A stretch of 64,000 nt of DNA, taken from assembly GCA_026261815.1 (NCBI GenBank), contig JAMPIT010000886.1, positions 20,628,001 through 20,692,000 on the forward strand, given 5' to 3'. The DNA comes from Monarcha castaneiventris obscurior (lineage: Eukaryota > Chordata > Aves > Passeriformes > Monarchidae). The notes beneath the pieces were generated by a model. It worked only from the letters and a program-made list of their open reading frames with translations. It ran no database searches and was not told the origin of the DNA. Within the stretch, counting starts at the first letter, position 1; each line of letters opens with the position of its first letter. Positions 28,501 to 40,500 of this stretch are shown piece after piece. The translations under genes were made by a program, and so were the position numbers.

Positions 28501-31500
28501 GCCTGTGAGGCAGGCAGACCCCATGGCCAGGAGCCCGGGGGCCCGTGCCTGCAGCCCGGGGACAGGCTGCGGCCCTCTCCCCAGGAGCCAGCGGTGCGTC
28601 CCAAAGAACTCACTGGGAAGCGCAAAGTTGTCTCTGAAACGCCCCAGAGGGTTCTGAGACGGCTCTCGGCAGAAGGGGATAAAGCTGTGTACAAGACTGC
28701 AGTGGGCAAAGCAAAGCTGCCAGTGAGCAAAGGCCTGACCAGCAAACACAGTGGGAAACGCCGTATGAGCAGTGAGGACAGCTCTCTGGAGCCAGACTTG
28801 GCAGAGATGAGCCTGGATGACAGCAGCTTGGCACTGGGGGCAGAAGCCAGCAACACCTTTAGTTTTACAGAAAGTCCACTGAGCAGGAGCTACAGGGATG
28901 CCTTTGAGGAGGATGGTGGGGTGTACTTCTCTGAGGGACCTGAGCCCACTGTCAGGAGCAGCTCCATGGTCAAGAAATCCCCCAAGGATCCTGTGGGGGA
29001 GATGGGTAGTGGTGATGATGACCTGCCTTCTGCGGATGAGAACTCCGGTGGTGTGAGTCTAAAGCCAGAAGAAGTGGGAGAGAATGGTGCAGCAGGGGGA
29101 GGAGATGATGGAGAAGAGGAAGATGATTACCAGGTGTACTATCTGAATCCACAAGAGGTAGCCAAGGAAGATGATGACAAAGCTGAAGGGGGAATTGAAG
29201 AGGAGCAGGATGTATTTGCTGGTATAAAGCCTCTGGAACAGGAGAACCGGATGGAGGTGAGCTGAATCTGGTTCAAAACGCTGTTTTGCAGTTTTATGTG
29301 TTGTGTAAATTACTGCTCACCGCTCTCATAGCTGTCACACTCAACCTAGGATGTTGTTAAATCAAGTGCTTAATTATAATGTTGTGATAACCAATTGTAT
29401 CATGAGGTACCTACAAGCCTAATGCACTGGTAGCATATGTCTGTTTCCCACAAGCTTGATTCCCTATTTTTGTGCTAACTGCAAGTGTGTCCCAGTTTTA
29501 GTTAATCCCATCTCTCGCTCCAGGATTTACAAACATAGACAAAGCAGTGTGTGCTTTTCACCTGGTCTCACCCTTGGAAATGACAAAAATTATCTGAAAC
29601 TAAAAATAAGTATGACTGAGACATGCTCAGCAAGAAAAATTTAAATCCAACCATTTAAGCAGAAGTTCTTTGGAAAGGAGAGGCAATCCAAGTAAACTGT
29701 GTCTCGTTCCTGTAATAACCCCAAAATGTGTTTAGGGCTTGCATCTCTGTAAGTGAGCAGCCCAATTGGTGATGCATGAAAACAGTGGTAGTTTGGGGTT
29801 TAGGTTTTTTTGAGCTATTCTCTGATCTCTTACTGCACTTGGAGAGATGATGGGGCTTAATCACATAAGAAAAGGCTTTTTAGGGGAGTGCTTCAGAAGA
29901 GTGGTGGTGGAGGTCTAGGCAAGGAGGACTCTGAGAATACCTGCTGCTGAAGTTAGTCGTGTGTCATGTTTGCAGAGTCTTTGTGACAGGTGGTTTGAGC
30001 AGGCTGGCTTCAGGCTGGGGCAGTGTGGTTTGAATATGACCATCTGTTCCTTCTTGCAGATCCTGTTTGCCTGTGCAGAGGCCCTGTATGCTCATGGGTA
30101 CAGTAGTGAGGCTTGCCGCTTGACTGTAGAGCTTGCCAGGGACCTGCTGGCCAACCCTCCAGATCTCAAAGTGGAGCAGCCACCAACTAAGGTACAGAGA
30201 TGACAGAAACCATCAGTAGTTTTGATTTTAGTGCAGCTCTGTGCAGGTGACCCTGTTTCTTGTGATTCTCTCCAAAACCTTAGTCTCCAATTTCATAGTG
30301 TACATCACTGGAAATGTTAGTAGTTTTGCTGTTTCAGGATAAGAGGGTTGGACAAGAAAGAAATAAGCATAAACTTCTGGAAACTCACCTGTAATGACAT
30401 TAAGCAGTGTTTATTGTATGGAAGGGTTCCTTTGGAAGGGACAGGTGTGCAACATCTGCCTGCACAGCACTGGTCCTATAGTGGACATGTGTCTTGTCCA
30501 CAGGCCAGCTCTTCCACTGTGTTGTGCTGGGGTGACATAGGGGAAGCAATGATGTTCAGTGGTAACCACTGAAATTTGAGATTCCTCCACAAAAGGAAAA
30601 AAATCGAAATGTATTTTATTCTTTCTCCTGTGTATAACTATTGCAAGGGATTAGAAGACAAGCATAGAGTCATTTAGGATGTTTAGGAAAGTGTCCTGTG
30701 ACTAATTCCTCCTCAAACAGGGCAAAAAGAACAAGGTATCAACCAGCAAGCAGACGTGGATGGCAACCAACACTTTGTCTAAAGCTGCTTTCTTGCTGAC
30801 TGTGTTGAGTGAGCGGCTGGAGTACCACAACCTGGCCTTCCGAATAGGAATGTTTGCTCTGGAGCTGCAGAGACCACCCGCTTCTACCAAGGCTCTGGAG
30901 GTATGAAATAGCTCAAAAAGACAGTATCCATAAACAACATTGCTCTGTTGGAATGTGTTTGCTCACATGGTTTAAATTTCAACACCTGAAGTTTGGTTAT
31001 GCTTTTTTATGTTAAAATGGATTGCAGTGGAACTAAATTAATTGAGTGCACATCCCATTAGCACATGTTGATCTGCCAGAAAAATGATTAGAAATATCAG
31101 CTGTTGTTACCTTCATTGATAGGAAGCTCAGACCTGATGGACCAAAAGGTCTTTGATTTCACATGAAGCTATAGGCCTGAAAATACTTAGATGAGTACAA
31201 AATCTTTTATGAATGTATTTTTTTGATTAGAACAGCCTACTTCTTATCTTAAATATGTTTTCAGTTTGCTTCGCTAATCTGGGGAAAATAAAATCATTTG
31301 TAAATATCCATATTTGTCCATATTTGTATTGGTGAAATGGTTTGAAAGTTATTCCTTAGGGCAAATTGGTGTGATTATTACGTGTTTGAAAATTGTTGCT
31401 TTTGCTGATACCTCATTCATTGGCAAGGAAGCAGATGCACTGTGCAAGCATATTATTTTGGACACACCTTGATTACTATTAGGATTCCTATTCTGAAGAA

Positions 31501-34500
31501 GAAGTGTCCAGTGAAGGTCTTGTCTGTGTGATTTACAGCCACCTTGCTTTTTCGCTGCAGGGTTGTTCAGTCCCTCAGAGTGTGTATTGTTGCTACATAT
31601 CCACCAACTACAATTATTACGCTAATTATCTGTACTTTTTGTGGTCTGATTAGAAGATTGTGAGATTGGCAGTCACTTGCTACGTAAAAGAAAACTATTG
31701 CTTTCACATGTTGAGAATGGAGAGGATACAGGCACAGAGTGGTGAAATGTCTTCATCCTGATGGCATGTGTGCTTCCATGCTGTGCCCGTTCTTCTGCTA
31801 ATCAGTGTCTCTGGTGTCTCAAATGGGTGTATCACTTACCATAGCATCCTTTCTTCCTACAATTACAAGTAACCACCTTTTCCACTGGCCTATCCAGTCA
31901 GATACTTCTGCTGATGTTCTTACGAGAGCTCATGCATTTTTTCTGTATGCAGCTGAAGAGTGATGATTTGAGTAAGAAATTTTGTGTATAAATATGAAGC
32001 AAGACTGTTCTTAGATTTGTAAACCTGTTTTCATTGTGGAGAGAATGGCAAAGGTGGCTAGGCTGGTAAGAGTTGCTATAATTAAATAAACCAAAAAAAC
32101 TACTGCTGTACTTTATGTAAAGGGGAAAATGGTCTGCTCCCCACAGGGGACTGTGCTGTTGACAGCTTTTTCTTCTGTTTCCTTGTGGTTACTACCAGGT
32201 GAAGCTGGCTTATCAGGAATCTGAGATTGCAGCCCTCTTGAAGAAGATTCCCTTGGGCACCAATGAGATGAACACTATTCGAGGAAGAGCTGAAGAACTA
32301 CGAGAGGGGACGTTGTGTGATTACCGTCCTGTCCTGCCTCTGATGTTGGCAAGCTTTATATTTGATGTCCTGTGCACTCCAGGTACTGACTGCATTGGCC
32401 TGAGTGTGTGCAGGGCATATTCTGAGATGCCAGGTCTTGAGGGATTTTCAAAGTGAAACTGTCTTCTGTATGAGAACAACCAAAGTTTTATTCCTCATGT
32501 GCTGTTGCTTGCACTTGCCTCTATGTTGCTTTAAACGTATTTTGTTCCCCAGTGGAGCTGTTTCTCCTTCTGCCAACATTTGAAAACAACTACACACTTA
32601 ACACATTTCAGCACTCTGTGTGTGTTTGTAAAATAAATTACTGACTTTTCTGGTTTTGTGCTGGTTATATTCAGAGGAAGCTAATAGAAATCTAGAATTT
32701 AAAAAGAACACAGCAACCTGGGATTAGAAGATTGACTTGGCAATATACCTGCCTGGTTTGGAGCCTTCTGGGGTTAGAGAGACAAATGGAAAAAAAAAAA
32801 CGCACAAGGTGCTGTGGTCTTGAAACTGATATGAGGCTAAGAACAGACCCACAGGAAGCTCTGCAAATTCAGAAAGCTCTCAGAAATGTCTTTTGCTTTG
32901 AAGCCTTAGCTTTGAAAGCTGAACACTAATTTTGTTGTCTTCTTTCAGTGGTTTCTCCTACAGGATCTAGACCCCCAAGCCGTAATTGGAATAATGAAAT
33001 GCCTGGAGATGAAGAGCTTGGTTTCGAGGCAGCTGTTGCTGCTCTTGGTAAGAATCTTTTACAAGTCTGCCTTCATCCATTTTCTGCATCCTTTCCCATT
33101 TTGAATGGTGACAGTTAATAGTTCATTCCAATTTGATGCAGAAATGGAAGTGTTTGCACAGTTTGACAGAACCAGATGCAGCATTCTACATTGCCAGGGT
33201 TGAGGCATCTTTGCAAAGCTGTAAAAAAACGAAAGGAGAATATGGGACGAGAACTCAGTGTTTAAGTAGTAACATGAATTTTAGCTTTCTGCTTGCTCTT
33301 TTGTCATAAAATATGTATTGACTGGACTTCAGTGGAGATGGACAGTTTCAGAGAACAAAAGACAATCATTTCAGAAGAGACTAGACAATGGTGGTGAAAG
33401 ACTAGCAGAAGTACTCTCAAGCTTTATCATGTAATTCAGGATCTTAGCATAATACTGAATTCTTGTCTCATTTGCTTCAGCAACAAAGCAGTGATTATAT
33501 ACATGTTATGATGATGATACTGTATGCCTGTTTTAAGGCAGTATACAAAAAGGAATAAAATGGATTAGACAAGGCCTGTTCTCTCTTGCCTCATCTCTGA
33601 AAGGAAGATGATGAGTTTTTTATGGTATTGGAATGCTGGCTTGTAGCATCTGCAGAAACCAAAAGAGTTTTGATTCAAGATAGAGTTTTAGGCTTGCCTG
33701 GACTCTTCCTGTGGCCTTTTAGTATCTGGTTGTTCTGACAGTTGTAGCAAACTTAGGATTCTAGGGACAGACAGCAGCTTCTGTTTATTCATGGCCTATT
33801 TCTGCAGTTAACAGAAAAATAGGGGGAAAAAATCTTATTTTGCCTGTAACAGTGAGGCAAATAAAACAGTCTGAGGTCTAGATAGTGCTCAGGATGCAGT
33901 GTAGTCCCATGGGCTCACTTGTCTCTTCATCCTCTCTTTCATGGGCTGCAGGCATGAAAACAACTGTCAGTGAAGCAGAACATCCTCTGTTGTGTGAAGG
34001 CACACGAAGGGAGAAAGGGGATTTGGCACTAGTCCTGATGATCACTTACAAGGATGATCAGTCTAAGCTGAAGAAGGTGAGTTTCTCTTTGAAAGGGGTG
34101 AGGGAGATGGAAGGCAAACCATGTTTGGGTTTTGATGGATTTGATAGTTTTGCCAGTGAGTATAAGTTGCTGTGTCACATGCTGATATTTTACAAGCTAT
34201 ATTGTGGTATTTATATTCATCCACTGATGCAAAACCTGATTGTGCAGCGTGCATTGCCCTGGGAGAGGCACTCTTTCCATAGGTTTCTCAAGATCCAGTC
34301 AGGAGATGTGTTGTCACTGCTTTTATTGCTTTTGTTTACCTGCTAAGACAGGTTCTTTCCTAAGGGTTTTCAGTGTGCAGCCTGTGTGTGGTCTGGGGAT
34401 TGCATATGTTTTGTGCAGGGATATTGGCTTGCAGAACAGTGTACCTAGCAAAGCCTCTGTTTCTTAACCTCTCACCTCTTTGATATATTAGTTCAGTACA

Positions 34501-37500
34501 CCTGTGTCTTAATTTCCTATGCAAGAGAGAGAGTAAAACCCTGCCTCTCCACCCCAAAGGAAGAAAAAAAATACTGAAAACTGCTGAAGCTTCAGAAAGG
34601 GTTTTATTAATCTTTTATATTCCAAAATCTTCCTACACAGCAAGTACATTATTAGTGCCTTTTTGTCTCCTGAAAGAGAAGCATTTTTGCTATACTGTTC
34701 TCCAGGGAATAACAGGGACACTGTGATATCAATCATCTGCACATAAATGGTCCATCAGGCTTGTGGTGTTGATTAAATATGGAAAACAAACAGTAGAAGT
34801 GGACAAACCCTTGTGTGGTGATGCATTGCTCCCCACTTCCATAGTAAATTAAGACAAGAAAATGTTAGTGTAGGCCAGTATAAGGCAGTTTTTCTAGTGG
34901 CTTTGCCAGTTTCTCGGTAATGTGTGAAAGGATTTTCTGAACGGTGAGCATGGAATTTTTGTAACTTAAACAACAACATCTGGCAAAACTAAATTTAGAA
35001 TCCTCCATTCTGTCCTTGATATACCAGAATTACTTCTTTTTTGTGAGTTTTGGGTGCTTTTCAAGTAAAGCCAGTGCCTGTTTCAAGTGAAAATGAGTTG
35101 TTACTGAGTCTTTTTTTCCTCAAGTAATGCAGACCACATGGCTCTTAAGTGTGTATTGCACTACTCTTTAGTGCAGGAAGATGATGCCTATTTTCTAGAG
35201 AATAAGCATTTTCTTTTTTTCCCCAGCAAATGAAATTTGTTGTCCACCAGGAAGTTTATTTGGTATTTTCCCTCTTTCTCTTAGTGTAATGCCTGGTTTC
35301 TTACCCTTCTGCTGAGTGCCTTTTTTTCCCCCCTTGTTGTTAAAGATTTTAGACAAACTCCTGGACAGAGAGAGTCAAACTCACAAACCACAGACGCTGA
35401 GTTCCTTCTACTCATCCAGCAAGCCTACAGTTGCAAATCAAAAATCTCCTTCCAAACATGCTGCCCAGTCTGCTGCAGCTGTCCAGCAGCTTCCAGGGAC
35501 TTCTGTCACTCAGCAAGCTGCTGTAAGCACTGCAGTCCAGAGCAGTCCCGAGAACTTTGTGGAGAAGAGTGCACAGGGTAAGAAGTGCTTTGTACCAGCT
35601 ATGTAGTTGCAGCCTGTTTTCCAGATCTTGACTTAAATGTTCTTGGCCTAGTGTCAGATGATGTGCTTAATAACTGAAAGAAAACTGAGATAATCCTGCT
35701 CATAAATACCATTCATTTTATAAAAATCCTCTATCTTTTGATATTTATATCTTCTAAATGGCCATGTCTGGTTTTAGAGATACAGAAACAAGATGATGTT
35801 TACCTTGTCACTGTCCTGTTTATGCAGAGAGCTCTCAGAGGTCTCCCTGTGAGCCAGCTGCAGAGGCCACTGTTTTGAAACAAGAGGGAAAAGTCCCCAG
35901 TCGTCTGGCCCTTGGAAGCCGAGGTGGATACAATGGGAGATGCTGGGGTTCACCTGTCAGGCAGAAGAAGAAACACACAGGTGGGAATGGACTAGCTCAT
36001 ACAGTATCTAGTGCTCTGTTAGGCAGTCTGCTGGGGTTTACCCCTTGTTCACACAAGGAAGCCTGAGAGGAGCTTTTTACAAGGACATGTAGTGATATGA
36101 CAAAGGATAACAGCTTTAAACTGAAAGAGGAGAGATTTAGATTAGATGTTAGGAAGAAGTTCTTTATTGTGAGGGTTGTGAGGCTCTGAACAGGTTGCAC
36201 AGAGAAAGTGGTGGATGCCCCATCCCTGGGAGTGTTGAAGACCAGGTTGGATGGGGTTTGGAGCAACCTGTTCTATGACGCTCTGATTTTGTCAGCCTTT
36301 CCTGTACAACAGAAGCAGCTGAATGTCTCTGAGATGTTTGATGTGGGCAAATAAGATTTGCTCCATAAATTTCCTGCCCCTTTCTGTATGGCAAGTTACC
36401 ATGCCTTTCTTGCACCAGTTACGTTCTGTATGATGGATTAGATACCCGGAGCTGAATGATTGCTGACACTGGAAGTGCAGCGCTGTGCTCCTGGATCCAG
36501 AAACAAGTTCAGAGAATCTGCTGCCTCTCTGCACTTCTCTTGGGAAGGGTATAAGTTAGAGGCAGAGGATGTGAAGGTTGTGCAGCATATATCTAAAGGG
36601 TTTTCTTCTTATTTGTATAATCTGTGGAACTTGACTTTGTATGTACATTTGCTTCTTGTTATACTCTGCCACAAAGCTTGGTAGGTGGAGTGAGGGGCTG
36701 TGATGGTGTCAAGGAGAAAAAAGATACCTTGTTCTTGGACTCTTCTGCATTTTAATCCAAGAACTACAAAATGACACTGAGGTCTGTGGCCAGATTGATT
36801 TGATTTAATTTCTCTTACTTTACAATGAATGCGTGTCAGCCCTAAGGCAGTCACAGACACAACTGATCTTAGTTGGTACTGCAGGTAATATGGTTAGGAG
36901 TTTATCTACTTGCATTACATTTACAGCCCTGGTGATGTTTCTGTGTTGGTTCTGGTGTTGTAGGCATGGCTAGTATTGACAGCAGTGCTCCTGAAACCAC
37001 CTCTGACAGTTCTCCAACGCTCAGTCGGCGTCCCCTACGTGGGGGCTGGGCAACAACATCCTGGGGCAGAGGACAGGACAGTGACAGCATCAGCAGTTCT
37101 TCAAGTGATTCACTGGGATCTTCCTCTTCCAGTGGCAGTAGGAGAGCCAGTGGGGGAGCCCGTGCAAAGACTGTGGAAGTTGGCAGGTAATGAGTAATAC
37201 CAATACAGAGAGGCAACCTCTAGGCCTGATGTTGGGGACTTGTCATGTGTGCATCAGGAAACACTTTATGGGGAAAATTTGCCTCTGGACCCTAAAGACA
37301 GGAGCTCCGGCTGGCAAAGTTGGGGTACTTGTTGTCTGAAAGATTCCTCTGGCTTTCTTCTAGGTATAAAGGGAGGCGGCTGGAGAGCCATGCTCCTCAT
37401 GTCCCAAACCAGCCCTCAGAGGCAGCTGCTCACTTCTACTTTGAATTGGCCAAGACAGTCCTTATCAAAGCAGGTGGAAACAGCAGTACCTCTATCTTCA

Positions 37501-40500
37501 CCCACCCTTCCTCCAGTGGTGGGCACCAGGGACCACACCGCAACCTTCACCTCTGCGCCTTTGAGATTGGGCTGTACGCACTAGGGCTGCACAACTTCGT
37601 GTCTCCCAACTGGCTCTCTCGAACTTACTCCTCCCACGTCTCCTGGATCACAGGTTACAGCAAAACTTTATTGGGATACTTACTTCTGGGCAGGAAAGGC
37701 GGTAGGGAGGCAAGCTTGTTCTTGAAAATGGTGATGCTGATGTGCTGTAGGAGCCATGTAAGCAGCTCACATAGCTGCAGTAGTTGCTGATCAGCAGTGA
37801 TTTACACAGTGGTGCTTACTTTGGCCTGGAGAGTTCTTGTGACCTCTTCCTTTTTGTTTATACTGCAGCATGCTTCAGTCTAAAAAGCCCACTTCTCATA
37901 CAGAGACTGGTCTTTACCTCTCCTTCAGAGGTATGCTGAAGAGACAGGAATTTGTCAAGTCTGAACATGCTCTTTTGGCTGTGTTCAGTTTTCACTTTCC
38001 TCCTCCTGATTGCACCCATACCTGCTACCTATCCATATGGCTTCTAGAGGCCTAAAAAACACACCTTTGAAAATTCATGTTTTCCTGACATGATGAAATA
38101 GACAGTCCAGACTGGTTTGCAGGTACTAAAATCAGCTATAGCAAGTACTTTTTGCTATTTCCAATGCATTTTAGCTTAACTTAGGTAATGGTGTCCTCAC
38201 TCACTGCTTGCTCATTGAGGGCTCGTTGGTCCTGTGTTTTGGGAGGAAGTACCTAAATTTGATGCAAACCCTAAGGGAAGCAACTGGGCTCTGTCACTGC
38301 TCCTGAAGGAAGCGAAGAGTGCACCTGCTGTTGAGAGAAAGGTGACTGTAACTGTGCTGGGCATACAGTGGTGTGAGAGTCTCTCTCACTTTTCCTCTTA
38401 GGGCAGGCCATGGAGATTGGTAGCGCAGCCTTGAACATCTTGGTGGAGTGTTGGGATGGACATCTAACTCCTCCAGAGGTGGCGTCATTGGCAGACAGAG
38501 CTTCGCGGGCCAGAGACTCCAACATGGTGCGGGCAGCTGCTGAACTGGCGCTCAGCTGCCTGCCTCATGCCCATGCCCTGAACCCAAACGAGATCCAGAG
38601 AGCTCTGGTGCAGTGCAAGGAACAGGTGAGCATCACGTGGCAGTTGCTAGTGGAGGCTGATTGCTAGCATCAAGGATGTGCTGCTGTTACCCATGGGGTT
38701 GGCTCCTTTGCTACTGCACCGCCTTAATCCCGGTTCTCTGGATTTCTTATGTTTCATGAATAACACTGATTATTCTGCTGCATAGGATCTGGCTGATCCC
38801 CATTGCTAGTCATTTTAGAGTGCCTTATACTTTTCCCCTCTTGTAGTTTTTCCTTCTTGTGTTTCTTGTTTTACATTCTTAACTTTTGTTTCGCTGCTCC
38901 CAGGACAACCTGATGCTGGAAAAGGCCTGCATGGCAGTAGAAGAGGCAGCCAAAGGAGGTGGTGTATACCCAGAAGTCCTGTTTGAAGTAGCTCATCAGT
39001 GGTACTGGCTTTATGAACAGACTGTTGGTGGGACCCCAGCCCAGAGAGAAGGTGCCACAGGCTGCAGCGCCGGCGGCGCACGGGCCGCGTCCGAGGCAGC
39101 GCGTGGCTTGGCAGACAGCCGGGTGACCTCAGAGCCCACCACGGTGACAGTGGCAGCCGCAGTAACTGCTGCAGCAACCGTCATGCCAGTGATCTCAGTG
39201 GGGTCCACCATGTACCAGCAGCACACGGTGGCGGGGCCGGCAATGGCACACACACACACGCAGGGTCTGCACCCTTACACCACCCTTCAGACTCACATCC
39301 CCTGTAACCCCCAGTATATCGGACACACTATCCAGCACATGCCGCGCCCAGCTGTCTTCCCGGTCCCTGGCTCGGCCTATCCACAGGTGAGTTTTGGCTG
39401 TGCCTTGTTCCTTTACTGTGACCTTGTGTGGCTGCTTCTGGGGGCAGTATGTTGGATTGGGGAGAGTATGGGCCTCAGACCTGTCATGACTTGAGATCCA
39501 ACTTCTGCTCTCACTTGCCAGTTGATGCATTTACTTTGGCCCTCCAGCTCAGCATTTGCACAATAAGGAGCCTTCTGTGGCTGCATTTAAAGTCTCAAGA
39601 GAATATAAAATAGAATACATCAGTAGTTTTTAATTTCTGTTGCTCTAAAGTTTCTCAGAAGGCACTGAACAGAAAGCATGTCTTCTTGAGAGCTTGCAGT
39701 CTAAATAGAGACTACAGTGGGAAAACCAAATAAAGGTTATTTTAGCCTTTGCCTATTTTCGAAGGACTTGGAATGGTTTTCTGCAAACTGACTAGATTTT
39801 TAAAAGGAGGAAGAACAAGCAGATGTAATGCTCTTGTGGTGCAAGGTTCTTCCTTCTCTTGTAAGACTGGACTTTTCAACCTCTGGGGCGTGTGTGGGGA
39901 CACGATGCTTTGAAATACTTCTAAACGGTCAGGCAAAGTAGACATTACTAGACCTTGTTCTGTACCTTGTGTTGTAGGGTGTCCATCCAGCATTCATAGG
40001 GGCGCAGTACCCTTACTCAGTAACCACACCGTCACTGGCAGCTACAGCAGTGTCCTTCCCTGGCGTGCCCGTCCCCTCCATGACGCAGATCGCGGTGCAT
40101 CCCTATCCCAGTGAGACGGGACTGTCGCTGTCTTCCAACGTAGCGCGTGAGTTACAGCTCTGGGCTCAGTAGCAGAGCTTTCTTTACTGTGTCTCTTAGC
40201 TGTTCCCCAGTGAGGGCCTGTTCCTTATTGATTACAGCTGGAATGAGGGCTCTTGCACTGAAAAGTTCTGGCCAAATGCACGCCATTCTAAAGGTGTGCA
40301 TGCTCAGAGGTACTGGCGTTTCCAAGGGGGCCTGATACAGCTAGGAGAGATAAACATTTCATTTAGCTAAATTTCCAGTCTGATATTATTTAGGCCCCAA
40401 GACTAAAGCATGCTTGGAGCCCTCCTGGCCTATCTGACTTCTAACCTGTAAAAGCTTTATTCCCACTCTCCTTTGGGCAAAGTGAGCGTAGATGATCTTG

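Noticed and set aside
28327..28856. Long reverse-strand open frames opposite ZSWIM8 exon 10
   Set aside because: They are mirror frames of a GC-rich coding exon; their sequence matches nothing, and the sense frame is conserved.
33885..34346. 153-codon frame reading through exon 15 into intron 15
   Set aside because: The first part is real exon 15; past the gtgagt donor similarity to ZSWIM8 ends, and exon 16 continues the protein in phase.
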